NCBI GenBank assembly: GCA_017590115.1
Contig: JAGGNK010000114.1
Span: 186,001-250,000 of the forward strand
Direction of reading: 5' to 3'
DNA length: 64,000 nt
Source of the DNA: Montifringilla adamsi
Lineage: Eukaryota; Chordata; Aves; Passeriformes; Passeridae
Each line of letters opens with the position of its first letter. Positions within the stretch are counted from its first letter, which is position 1. Below the pieces are notes generated by a model that worked only from the letters and a program-made list of their open reading frames with translations, did no database searches and had not been told where the DNA came from. Position numbers and translations under genes: made by a program. This document shows, piece by piece, positions 35,426-48,030 of this stretch.

Positions 35426-36235
35426 TGCATTGTTCTGTAATGAATGCCCATGGGCATCCACTTGCTGTTAGGGCAAGTAGCTCAGCCAGCTAAGGAGTCT
35501 CCCACCACCTGTGCCATGGTCTAACCCATGAGCGCAGCAGCTACTGCAGGTAGCCATGGCACTGTGCCCATGGCTTTCACCTTCCCTTGGCTGCATAGCC
35601 ATACCTCTGGACTTGCCTTTGAAGGTCCCTTTGCAATCACCTCAGGGATGGAAATAGGGGGTAGTGACCTGCAGACCACACTAACCTGTCCAGAGCCCTG
35701 GCCAAATCCTACTGCTGGCTTCCGCATTGCGGCTGCGCACAGGCGTGGGTTGTACAGACTGGGGCTGAGGGCTGGTGGCTGCAAACGTGTTAGCACCCAT
35801 GTTGGTTATGGTGGGGACCTTGCCCCAGGGCTCAAAAAGACACGCACCCACCCAGTGAGGCCACCTGCATTAGGTAACCAGTCTGAATATCTCCTGATGA
35901 TCACATGTTCAATAACTCTCTGAAATGAGGTGGAGCTTGTTGATCCTGTAAAGACTGCCTGGTGACTGATTTTTTATGGCTCAGTCAAAGGAAAGGAACT
36001 CCTGGGTCTGGATTAGTAGATTGATTTAACCTGAACTCTTCTCTCCAAGCGAGAGCTGCTAGATACTGGCGTCACATCCTTATTCACATGAAATATGCAC
36101 AATTTGCCTTGTATACATGCAGGAGTCACTTGAGGTAGTACCACTCAACTCCACCAATTCAAAATGAGCTGGGCTCAGGATGAGTGAGCTTTGTATCGAT
36201 CCCAGCCCCTGTCTACATAGGAACTTGACTCTGCT

Positions 36236-36268
36236 TCCAAAAGAGAGCAAAATCCACTCTCTTTTGGA
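36236..36268. repeat. Inverted repeat, 12-bp perfect stem
   Basis: TCCAAAAGAGAG (36236-36247) is the exact reverse complement of CTCTCTTTTGGA (36257-36268), with a 9-base loop (CAAAATCCA). Chance expectation in the window is about 0.03. Confidence 0.95.
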
Positions 36269-36848
36269 GTGCATTTTCAGAATGTGATGCCACAGCTGCA
36301 TAGGTGGACAGATAATTTCAGCAGAAGTTAATGAGAGAAATGAAACTAAGAACTGCCAACCCCACAATTCAGAACACTAAGGTTTTGAAAATGTGTCCCT
36401 TATAATTTTCTTTTCTTTTTTAAAATATTTTTTTAAGTTACTGGAGGTTTCTTGGAATGGTGACACATTTTTTATTGACTAATATGTGCTTCATGGTTAG
36501 TAGAGGTGGTCTTTTTCCAGCCTAGACTCAATTCACATTAGAGCCCAGGGGAAGACAATACACAGGAAGTCTTTAAAATACAGGACAAGAGCATGTGAGT
36601 TCATGAAATAATAATTGGAAGCTCTATTCATCAAGGTATTTAAGCATCTGACTGATTCTGACTGGAAAGAGTTCCACTCATTTCACTGGGATTAATCATG
36701 AGACTACAAATGAATACTTTAAAGTATCCTGCAGAATCATGGCCTGAGCAAACAAAGCTCATTAATTTGATTTTTTTTTTCACATGTACGTGTTTCAGAA
36801 TCCACACTTTGCTTGCTGGAAACTCTTGCAAGAGGTTGTTTTACTGGC

Positions 36849-36907
36849 AAATGTACTGGAGTACATTTTCAAACCCCAAAATGTACTGGAGTACATTTTA
36901 AAAACCC
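36849..36907. repeat. Two tandem 30-bp units, each with an inverted repeat
   Basis: The segment repeats with a period of 30 bp (36851 and 36881). Each unit carries AATGTACT-GG-AGTACATT, an 8-bp inverted repeat around a GG centre. Copy 2 differs slightly in the A-rich 3' part. Confidence 0.9.
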
Positions 36908-39900
36908 GTGTGAGGAGTCATGGAAAACAGATTTTAAATGCCCATCCTTGAGCAGCTGTGCCAGGAGATCTGGTGCCAGCAGGGGAAGAGCCCCAGTGTC
37001 ATGTGATTTACTTGTTCGAACAATGTAGCTTGGATTTCATGAATTTGCAATCCAATATTTAATGGAATAAATATCCAAACTGAGTTCTGTTTTAGATACC
37101 TGATACATAATTAGGTGCTTAGATAATTAGTAAATCTGAAGAAATCCCAGTATTATCCAGGCTATTCCACCCACGGGGAAAAAGAAGTGAAATGCTTCCC
37201 TATCCTGAGAGCCACTCACTCAATCACAGTAATAATACTTCAGTTTTCCAAATGCATCTTCCATTTCAAAGCACTTTTCAAATGCTAATTAGCTCTGACC
37301 ATAACCTTGCCAGAAAGGGAAATATTATCCCATACTAGACAGGTAAGGAAGACAAAGACCTAAAGAAGTTCCTTGCCCCAAATCTCACAGGAATCAGTGG
37401 TGGACAGAGCTGGGGAGCTCTTTTTCCCTTTTGATTTTTTCGGTGTCTGGTCTTGTGCTTTAGCTGTTTGCCTAATCTGTGTCTAGACGCTGCTTCCTTG
37501 TCAGAGCAGGGCCACAGTGGGGGCTGCTTGCCTGCCTCTGAGTGAGGGTGAGCACTGGGAGGTGTGCACCTCCACGGCACCAGGCCACGCCGAGGTCACC
37601 CCTGGGTGCAGGAAAGAGGCACTGACTGAAAGGCCTTCAGCCCCTGCGTGAGACCACGTGGACCGGTGGGAGATGGCACAGGGGGATGCTGTCCACAGGA
37701 GTGCAGACCCACTTTTGGCACCTCCAGCATGGCACATGTATTTCCCTTAAGCATTCTGCCCACCTTGGCCCAGGGCATCGGGGCAGCAGCTCCTGGGTTG
37801 GCTCCTCTGCCCCAGAAGGAGGTGAGGAGTGACTGAGCACTCACTCTTTGGGTCCCCAAGCCCCACTGGGAAGGGAGCTATAGCCTGGATGGGCACAGCT
37901 GGCAGGACTGCAGCAGGTTAGGCTGACAGCAAAGGCTGGATGATCTCTAAGCCTCCCTGAAGGGCACCACTTGGAGAACAGAGCATTAAGTACTTGCCAG
38001 GACACAGTAAAAAGGTGAACAAACTAGCTGTTTACTGTAGAAGGGAAAGTCTTAAACCTCAAACTGGGTGTTTGGTGCTGGAAACAGTACACAACCCCTT
38101 TTTTCCTCATCCTCCTCCTTGCAGCATGGCCTTGCACATGAGAAGGGAGAGGATATATGTTATTCACTTTAACAATGTGAGAGCCAGGAGTTTTAGAGCT
38201 TGTCTGTGGTGAAAAAGACTGGCTGGTCTATCCCAGTGAATATACAGCTCCATTCTAAGCAAATAAAATCCAGATTGTCCTTCTAGTATAGTCCAAACCT
38301 GTTCCTTGATGGAGAAAAATTGTGTCAGCAGCACCACATGGTTTCCTGTGTAGCTACACTAACTCTAGGAAAAGCATAGGTTAGGGAGATAAAAGGTTTT
38401 TCATTTACTTCCATAACTGATGTAGCTGTACCAAACCATTTTTAATTACAGTGCTACACTGCTCTACTGCAGCAAACCTTGTATTTCCCATTATACATTA
38501 TATTTTCCCATTTCTCTGCCCAGTGGGTTGTAAGCCACTTCAGCTGTGGTTAAAGCACCTCTGGGCTTTTTTGCTGATGCTGTAACGAAAGGCATTTAGT
38601 CATCTGAAGACCTCGGTGATGCTTAAATCCCCACAGATGGGCTCCCCAACCCTGAGGCCTGTGCTGGCCCTCAGCACACTGTGAGCTTGCCCAGGGGAAG
38701 GGCTCCAGGAGGATGCTCCTGGCAGGGACTGTCCCTGTTTCACAGATAAGCAAACCAAAACCCAGAAAGATTAAGGAGTCCTATTCCCTGCAGCCACCAT
38801 CGTGTGATGGTTACTCCGCTGCGATTAAAAGCATGGACTGAGCTATTGGGGATTATGCTGGGGGAAGGAGCCCTCTCTCCATCACATTTTGACAAGGAGA
38901 GCTATGCCAGGGGATGAGCTGGTAGAGGCAGACCTCTGCTGCCTTACAACCCTATGTCACTGGACCCAAACACTCACACAGTTCAGTGTACAGCTCCAGG
39001 GAAGTGAAGCGCCAGGGTACAGCCATTAGAGCAGGACATGCACAGGGTGCAGATGTGAAGTGGGTGTGTGGGAACCTTGTTGGGATGGGGTCGCTGGCAC
39101 TTGCAAAGAGATGGGAGCCATCCCATGGCCCATTGGCAGCCCTTCACTGCTCTTTCTCCTTGCAGGAATGAATGAGAGAGAGGTGTGTCTGTGTGTGTGG
39201 GGCTGGGGGACACCGGGCTGAGCCACTCATGCTGACAGTCCTACCACAGAGCGTAAGAAAAATCCAGTGTAACTCACAGAACAAAATGTGTGGGAGCCAT
39301 AATGAGAGTTAAAAGTGGGCAAATTAGAGCATGGCAGTCTGTTTTAACTCCTATTTGTGTGATAAGAAGAGACATCGAAAAAAAGAGCATGTTTGTGACA
39401 GAAACATACATTTTTATATTCTCTTAATTCATGCTTTACATAACTAAATAAATGTTAGTGAATTTGTTGGAGAGGGTGGAGATGACAGTCTGTGCTCACC
39501 ACAGAGAGAGAAAGAAAATTTGCTGGATACACCCATAAAATGAGGAACTTCCTGATTTTTTTTCCCCCCTTGGTATTTACAGAAGGTTTGTTCTCACTAG
39601 AAAACTCCAGAACTATCTGGCAGGTGTGTCTTAAAATGTTTATGACCTCACTCACGACTGCACATCTGTGAAACATTGTGCTGGAGCCTGAGGGATAGCT
39701 GCAAGCATCTTTCCTGGCCATTCCTCTACAGTCCTCTCAGCAGATTTTGGCACCTCTAGTTTTTACATGAAAAATCAGATGGGAGAGAGAGCCCTTCTGG
39801 GAGGGCCTAACACCTTCTTAACCCAGAGATATTTTAAGCATAAATCTGCTAGAAGATCTCAGAAGGTTTCAGGCTCCAAATTCTCCCAAACAACTGACTC

Positions 39901-42534
39901 AGTTCTGGTGTTCCATGCTGTGCAAATGCAGAAATGGTCATGAAGGAGGTCCAGAGGCAGTGGAACCACTCCAGCCATAGCGGAGTCACACCAAATGGCA
40001 CCAGTGTGAAAATTTAGTGAGCAGAGAGGGAGAGCCAAATCCTCCATGCCAGAAAAAGTACCAAGTTGTCTTGAATTGATAACAAATTTTTCAGTACAAA
40101 AGTGGCCAGATGAGTCTCTGAGGCTAGCCTGAATGAAGGTCAGGAAAAGTAATCACAGGGTAACACCAGGGTTTTGGAGCTGGATGTCTGCCTCTGCCAT
40201 TGCAGAGCTTTGTTTCAGTGCCGGCGGGAGCACAGTGACCCCGGTGCAGGAGTGCAGTGTGCCAAGAAGTCATCATGGCACAGCACGTCTGCCACCCAGA
40301 CCTCAGGACAGGCTGTACCTGTGCTCCTGATTTGTTCCCACTGGGCAGTGAGGTTCTTCAGCTTAGTCCACATTGACGAGAAAATTATTTGTTGAGTGAG
40401 GAAATACACGAGGAGCTGTTGCTTAAATGAAGCAGGGGCTATGGTTTGACCACTGATTGGAAAGCAGTTTTGTACAAGGCATTTTCAAACCCACCACACT
40501 GCTCACCTCTCCTTCCCTATTAATAATTACAATCACAGTCTTGCTGGTGTAGTGTTGCTATAGAAGCGCTGACTAAGCTTCCTTGCAAGCTGTTTAATAA
40601 AGAGAAAAAGATCTTTCCCAAGATTTCCCAAGCTTTTTCTTTGCACAATCACCTGCAGAACAGCCAGACTCCTCAGTGCCTCCCTGCTCCCTGACCCAAC
40701 AGTCCCCTGCTCAGCACCCTGGTCCACTCCAGATAACTTGCCCCAGCTGCAGTGCCAGGAAACCTGTTTTCCATAACAAAGTCCCTGCTGACTGCTGTTT
40801 AACCCAATGCCTCTACTAGTGGAGCAGGTGAGGTGCTGCCTGGCTGGTGCCAATCTTTTGCCCTTCAGGGCTGGCACCATTTACTGATGTCCCCCTATGT
40901 GTTCTCTCCCTGTGAATCTCCTGTACAATGATGGGGCTTATGCCTCACCATACTAATATCACTTCATAGACCAAATGCTTAAACTGGCAAAGCATTAACG
41001 CTTAATTTCAAGGGGAGGTTGTTTTTAAGCTTCATGTATCTCCCCAGTCCACCACACAGTGCTCTCTCCTCTCTGTCTTCAGGTTTCAGCCTACCCCTGA
41101 CTGAGTTGCAAACAGCAGTATCCCAGAATGACTGCTGTTTCCTATTCCCATCTCTGGCCATAATTAATGGCTGCTAAAGAAGATCAGGACTGCCTTTCCC
41201 TTTTATATACATTTACCCACCCAGCATTCCCTCAAGCTTTGTGTTACTCCGCTGGAGCCTTGCTGATTTATTAGAGTTCAGGCAGGCCTGTAGTCATAAC
41301 AGGCTGGGGAATATTTTCTCTAAAGGTTCAGGATTAGCACAGGGGTTCAGACCTTAATCAGGGAAGGGATTACAGTGTGGGTAAGTGGACTCCTGGTATA
41401 TATATCTAATGAGCCCAAAGAGCAGGGGCTGCGGAGATGACAGAGGATGCTGCACAGAGCCCAGGCCATAGGGTCAGTGATGCCTGAGCTTCAAGCTGCT
41501 CTCTGGGTATGCAGCATTCCACGTCATGGCACGGGCATGGGCACTGCTGCCACCCTCACAGGCTCACCTCTCTCTCCCTTGACCTTTTTTATCGTCTACC
41601 AAAGACAGACCATTATTCTGCCCATTCAGGAGGCAGAAGATGAGGTGTAACATTTCACATGGGCATTTTCTGCCCTGTAGAAGGGCACATTCCGCTGCCC
41701 CTGTAATCACTGGACACATTCATGCCATGAATTATTCCAGTCAAGCCTGTTACATCCTTCAAAGAGCAAGATGTCATTCAGGAGGGATGGTTCATGGTTT
41801 GCTGTCTTGGGTACTTACTGCAAACTATCTTCCCAAGGCCAGCACTCTGTGCTGAGTTACATCATATCCTAGTGTAATGCCTTTAAATCATTAATCTGTC
41901 TTACTTCTGGACTAGCAGCAGAAAAACCGATGAAGGCCAGGCTGAGTTCAGATCAAACCAGAGGACGTTGTGGTTACATTTATGGTTTTTTAGAGGATCT
42001 CTCACCTGCAACCACAAATCTGCCTTTATTTGGCTTGAGCATGATCCAAAATTACCTCAGAGGTCAACAGTGCATGTCTTGCGGATTAGTGAAAACTACT
42101 GACTAACCTAACGTAATGCATTATGACTGTTAATATTCCAGGAAATAAGGGTGGCTGTAGTCTGTTGTGTTGTAATAAAATCTAACATTAATTTTTCCCT
42201 ATTGCAAAAATATCCAGAAAAAAGGCCAGAAAAAAAAAAAAAAGGCATGGGAGTGTTCCACTCTCTTCATCTTGCTAAATGCCACAGCTCTTGCTGCAAA
42301 GAATTCATTGGAAGCAGCACTCTAAATCTGCTTTACAAATGGGAATTACTGAAACTTCCCAGCCCCTCCACAAGGTAAGGCAGAGGTGCTGAAGTCAGTC
42401 TCCAGAGAGGAACCAGGACTCAGGTCATGGGTGGTTGAGCCCTCTGAGGTAGGACGGTGGCACTCCCTGGGATGCCGGGTGGTGCGGCCCCAGAGCTCAG
42501 CTCCTGCCCACCGCCAGGCTGGCGCTGGCTGTTT

Positions 42535-42560
42535 ACTCCAGCTGCTCACTCCAGCTGCTC
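42535..42560. repeat. 13-bp exact tandem duplication
   Basis: ACTCCAGCTGCTC occurs twice in tandem (42535-42547 and 42548-42560). Each copy carries a CAGCTG E-box, so the duplication also doubles that word. Confidence 0.92.
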
Positions 42561-44523
42561 CTGTTCAAAGTTCCCCAGAACCAGTGGTAAAAGCACCACT
42601 GACTTTCCCAAGATTGAGATTAAGTCACCTTTGCCCTACTTGTGTACTTGTAAAATGGGAGTAATAATATTTCCCTGCTGCCCTGTGGCTGGCAAGGATC
42701 TGTCATTGTTCCTGTGCCTGAGAAGGGTGCACAAAAGGGAAAGGAGAATAAATATTTACCAAGAATCTGATATAGGTAAATCCATCTGTGGATTGTCCCC
42801 TCCTCCAACAAACTTCCCTTCCTACGGGAAACTCTAGCCTCTATTTGGTTAAATCATTTACGTACATTAATGAACAATTAGGGAGGGAAGACGGGAAAAC
42901 CAGCCAAGAAAGCCTTCCACAAAGGACCTGCACTCAGTTTAGCTTGCTTGATTTAGGATAGGAGGGAAGTAACCTGACTGTGATAGATGAGGACTCTGTC
43001 ACGACCCGGACAGTCTGTAAAATCAAGTCTGGGTGGAAGATTTAAGACAAAGGGCCAGACACAGTGTTGGTTTAAACTATTGTAGCTTCTCTGGAGCTGC
43101 TGGAGCATTGAGAGTTATATTGGGAGATTCTGGTCCCGTGGATGCTGAAAGAGGAGAGGATTGTGGCAGCCCCACACTCTTGGCAGAGTTCTGGCTTTGT
43201 CAAAGGAGTTGTGAGCTTTGCTCTTGGTCATTTAATTCATGCAGCTCAGCCTTGTGATGGTCCCTGGGGCCCAGCTGCTATTGAGAGCTTTCAGCTTTTC
43301 ACATGAGATCTATCGGATGTGACAAGGTATACATGGGTCACATGCTGCTCTTTAAGTAAGCTACATTTAAGTGCAGCATCACCATAAAAACAGAAAAAAA
43401 CCCAACCCCATCCTTTTCACCCCAGTGCAAACTGCCCCCCATTACGTTTTTTTTAGGGACTCTTTTCCATCAGTATTCCCTGCTGAAAGCTGCACTAGAG
43501 GCCCCTCCAGTAAACCTCTGCATGTCCTGGGGCTCTCTCCATACAAAAAGTAAGGAGCTGGTGAGCTGGTGTGCTCTCCTAGTACAAATTGGCCAAAAGA
43601 GGCTAAAGCCTGGAAGGCATGTCCCTGTTTTTATGATAATTTGGGCTGAGAAAACAGATATCTGTGAGCTGGAGCTTTGGTTGCTGATTCTGACTGGAGC
43701 TAATCAAACCTAGAGAGATGGAGTGCAGAAAGTGGAATAAGCTAGACTGGCGTTGTGCTGAAGCCAAGAAATATAGATCAAACAAATGCAAATTCAGGGA
43801 GAAACATTGTACACCTATAAATTTTTCTATAAAACCATCTCTTTTTTTCCTCGAAAAACAAATAGATTACTGCCATCCCAAAGTCCTTTCTGCTCCAAGC
43901 AAAACTGCCTAGCACTTTGCAGGCTTCCCCATGCAGCTCTGCTAATTCCTTCCTTGGAAGATGCATCTGAACAGTTATTTCAACCTACCTTCTCAGACCA
44001 GAGAAACCCAATCCCTTAGAAATAGGGCACTGAAGCAGAACCTCCAGGGCCCCCAGCTCATTCCCATCATTGCTGGATCTGCCCCTTTCTCACATGCTGG
44101 AGTCAATTCACTGTCACATTTTCTGTCACAGCAGCCCTGGGAAAATCTCCTAGGGTTTGGGACAGGACTGTGAGGTCACCAGGTACACACTGCCCTCTAC
44201 AAGCCAGGTGGGGATGGCTAGAGAGACTGGCAGCCTGACTGGAGTCTGCTTAGTTGTGTAGAAATCCTTTGACGTGGCAAATGGCCATAACAGATCAGAG
44301 CAGACTCAAATCCCAGCGGGTGTTTGAAGTTAAATCTCCAGATGTTCAAATATTAGCCTACTCCATCACCTGTCCATCAAACATTAACTCACTCCACCAA
44401 GAGTACACTTACCCTGTCCCTCAGCTCACTGCTTCCCATACTGGTATTTTTTCTTGAGACAAATGCAAACCACTGCATCCTGGATGCTGCTGCTCTTATC
44501 AGCTCCAGCCCAATTAAGAAGAA

Positions 44524-44549
44524 CATTAAGTACCATCATTAAGTACCAT
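44524..44549. repeat. 13-bp exact tandem duplication
   Basis: CATTAAGTACCAT occurs twice in tandem (44524-44536 and 44537-44549). Confidence 0.92.
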
Positions 44550-45181
44550 AGATTCACAGCTAGGGATTTATATCTGCATAGGGACTGAGGTCAAGATAAA
44601 GAAAAATAGTTTCAGTGCATCCGTGAATCAATTTGTACATTAAATCTGCCTTCATCTCAATAATGAAAGTTGGACTGCCAATGCCATGTATTTAAAACAA
44701 CATAAGTCACTCCTAAACCGTCACAAGACCAGCTTGAAAAACACACAGTAAGGTGTCCTTTCAATTGCCTTTCTGGTCTTGGAGGTATCAGGAATGTGCG
44801 ATTTCCAGGCTTCTTATCTTTTAGGGTGAGTTAGATCTGTGCTGCTGTTTCTACAAGTAAGGAGAGACTTGGATAACCCACTCCCTGGGAAAAACAGACC
44901 TTGGAGGAAAATGGGCTACAACTTGTGATGAAAGCTGACAGCCCTGCGCTGGCAATACAATCTGCCCTGTCTTCTTTGCCTTCACACATTAGCTGAAATC
45001 TTCTGAGAGTCAGAAAGTCTCAAAGGAGATTGGGCCATCCAGCTTTCTAGGGCTGCTCTCTCTTGCCCCAGCACTGCCCACCCTTGCTGGGCCAGGCAGG
45101 TATGGAAGAACAGGGGAGCAACAGTCAGTGGGAGGTGGCTTCCAGGTAAAAAACAGATTTTAAAAAAACAGGTAAAAAGCA

Positions 45182-45199
45182 CTCTCTCTCTCTCTCTCT
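45182..45199. repeat. CT dinucleotide microsatellite
   Basis: Nine uninterrupted CT units follow a T/A-rich lead-in. Confidence 0.9.
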
Positions 45200-45794
45200 G
45201 TGCCTGAAAGGTGATATAAGTAGCAAATTTTCCCTCATTCTTCTTAGGTGCTTATGCAGCTACAGTTCCATTGCTTTGGAGAGGTGGGAAACAGTGGGGT
45301 TGTAGAAGGCAGCCTCCCATTTGTTTTAATATTGGGTCTTTGCTCAGCAGTGAATCAGATTGTTTCTACCTGTATTACCAAGATCATGTATTATAGCCAC
45401 AAAATGTCATTTTGAACCTCTATATATGGAGTTCTCCAAACTCATTAATGATTAACTGAGAGAGTGTATTTCTGGTTCTGCTTCTCAGCTGTGTTAGGAA
45501 CCTTAATTGAGGTGCTTTGAAATTCCAGGATAGAAAGTTCTGCCGAAGTGCCAGGTATTGTAATTTAGTCACAGACATTCTCAAAGAGCAGAGATTGCAG
45601 TATGAGATTGCACCATAAATGTGTAAAGCTGGCTGGTGGTCACATTTTCATCATCTCGATGAAGGAATGTGTTTCACTGTGCCAGGATTCAGCATCCAGA
45701 GCTTCCATTTTTCAGGAATGTAAACTCTGCCAGAAATGTTATAATGCTCTGCTGTTAGAAATGGTTTTACATAAGGACTGCACACGACAGCTTG

Positions 45795-45820
45795 AGCTGT
45801 GGTGATCAGCTGTGGTGATC
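45795..45820. repeat. 13-bp exact tandem duplication
   Basis: AGCTGTGGTGATC occurs twice in tandem (45795-45807 and 45808-45820). Confidence 0.92.
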
Positions 45821-47989
45821 GAGGCAAAGTCGCCTGGCTGCCAGCCAGGGAGAACAGGCTCTTTCTCAAGCAAATTGCTCAGTGGTATTTTTAGCTACAA
45901 ATGCACTGTCTGATGCAGTTAGTATTCGACTTGCAGAGCTGCAGGACACATCCCTGCAGCTCCTGCTAGGAAATGTGACAGACTTGTAGAGCGCTTGCCA
46001 AGTGTGAGCACCCTGCTCGGGTGGCTGGCTGGGAGCCGAAGAGGAGCCCAGCATTGCTGGGAATGCTGGTTTCAGTTCCGGGAGCAGAGAGCCAGGCCAG
46101 GCGAGCTGGCAGCACTTCTCCCCATGCTGGGGCTGGTTATGTGCGTTACAGGACAAGTCATTAGTTCCCTTGCTAGTAATAACTTAATCATGACAATTAC
46201 GTCAGCTGCTGTTAATTGCAGAACCAACCTTTCCAACCCCAAACCAAACACTGAAGGGGGTTGGGCTCCTGACAGAGCTGAGCTGTTCCAGCCTTTCCTT
46301 GCAGGCAAAGGTGGCTGTGATGTACAGTTCATATCCTTCCCACTGGGTTATCCAGGCTAACACTCTGACTTCAGCTAGAGTGAGGGCAGTATGGGCTCTC
46401 CACCCAACGATGCGTGGTCACTGGATGTGTCACCATGGAGGTTCCCACTCAATGAGGGAGTGGAAAGATGGTCACCTGCTTTGGGATGTACCAGGTTATC
46501 TGCAGCTCACATCAGGGAAAGATGCAAAGTCATTTGCTCCACCCACCTCATACCAAACCCAGCACTTCTGCAGGGGCATGCTCTGATCTCAGTGAGTCAA
46601 AGTCAATGACAGTGACTTTCCCTGAAACAGGTTTCCCAGAGGACTATCTCCAAACTGATAATCAGCCCTTCTCATGCACATGGCAATGGGCTGGAGCTGC
46701 AGTCAGGTGGGAGTTTAGAGAACCTCAGGAATCCCTCCTATAGGGCTCTGGTGAGAAGGGGACACCTTTCTAATGAGGCATTTATGTGTAACAGTTATTT
46801 CTTGAATTCAGCATTTGGGCAGAATGCAGCTTCCCTTCCAGCAGGAATGAACTCATTGCAGAAGGTGACAAAGTGCATGAACATGACTTTAAATACATTT
46901 CAAGTAGATGAAGTAGTGGTGTTTCTTGCACCTCTAACACAGCAGGCAGCCAGAAAGCAGATGCTGATATGCCACGTGGTAAGAGGCCCACACCTGAATT
47001 ACTCCTCATGGTGTTTCTGGTACATTATAGCATTAGACCTCAGATCTAACAGCCCAGGAGAGACTACCACAATGACATAGTCAGTCCATTTCTGTAAAAC
47101 AGGATTTTCACTTCAGTTTTTCTCCACCAGCTTGAGTAATGTGTGGCTGAATTTTAGGGGTGATTTACATCAACTGATCTGAATTTTACAGGTGGCAGCT
47201 TTACAGCATCCTTCAGTGAATGCTTTCAGCAATCATTTATCCTGGCTGATAAAAACTTGCACCTCACTTCTTGTTCATACCTTGCTATTTCACCCTACAA
47301 CTTCTGGCTTACAAAGCACTTTGTAATATGCTGGGAAGTAAAAGTGACAGGGAAGACCCAAACGCTTTTCTCTGGCTGATCCAGTAGCCCCTGGGAGCCA
47401 CAACAGCTGCAGCTGGCCCAGGGATGGAGCTGGGATGCAGCCCTGCAGAGAGCTGCCATGCTGCCTGTGGTGGGTTCTGCAGCAGTGCTCTGCTGTGAAC
47501 AGTTTCCCACTCCTTATTATGGCTTTTTTTGGGTGGGGTTGGCACCAGTAAGTCTTCTGCAGTAAAACAAAGTTGATTTAGTTGGACCAACCAAATAAAG
47601 ATTTCCACAATCCTCAGCAAATATTTTAGAGGTGAGGTGGCAGATTCCTTCTTACTCCTGTGCACATACCTACATATATGAATATATATATTTATATGAG
47701 ACATAGTCTTTCTGCCACTCCTTTAAAAGAGTTAAAAATCTTTTCCCCAGGGCATGTGTGGAATCTGTCATATTTCCAACATGTTGCAAATCTGCATTTC
47801 CTATTGATCTTATCTACTCTTCTGTGCTGCAGCAGTCTCTGTTTCACATTGTAGCCCTGGGGATTCCATCCTCATTAGAAATCCTTCCCCAGGAGACTGG
47901 AGATGCACCAGCTGATCACAGATCACAGCAGTAACAGCCAGTGACTAAACTCTCTGAACCCCCAAAACAAAAGCAAGAAACAGTACGTG

Positions 47990-48028
<39 letters not shown>
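47990..48028. repeat. Homopolymer run A39
   Basis: 39 consecutive A lie on the + strand. Nothing upstream looks like a spliced coding sequence or a LINE/SINE body, and I see no clear target-site duplication. It is therefore annotated as a simple repeat rather than a retroposon tail. Confidence 0.85.
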
Positions 48029-48030
<2 letters not shown>

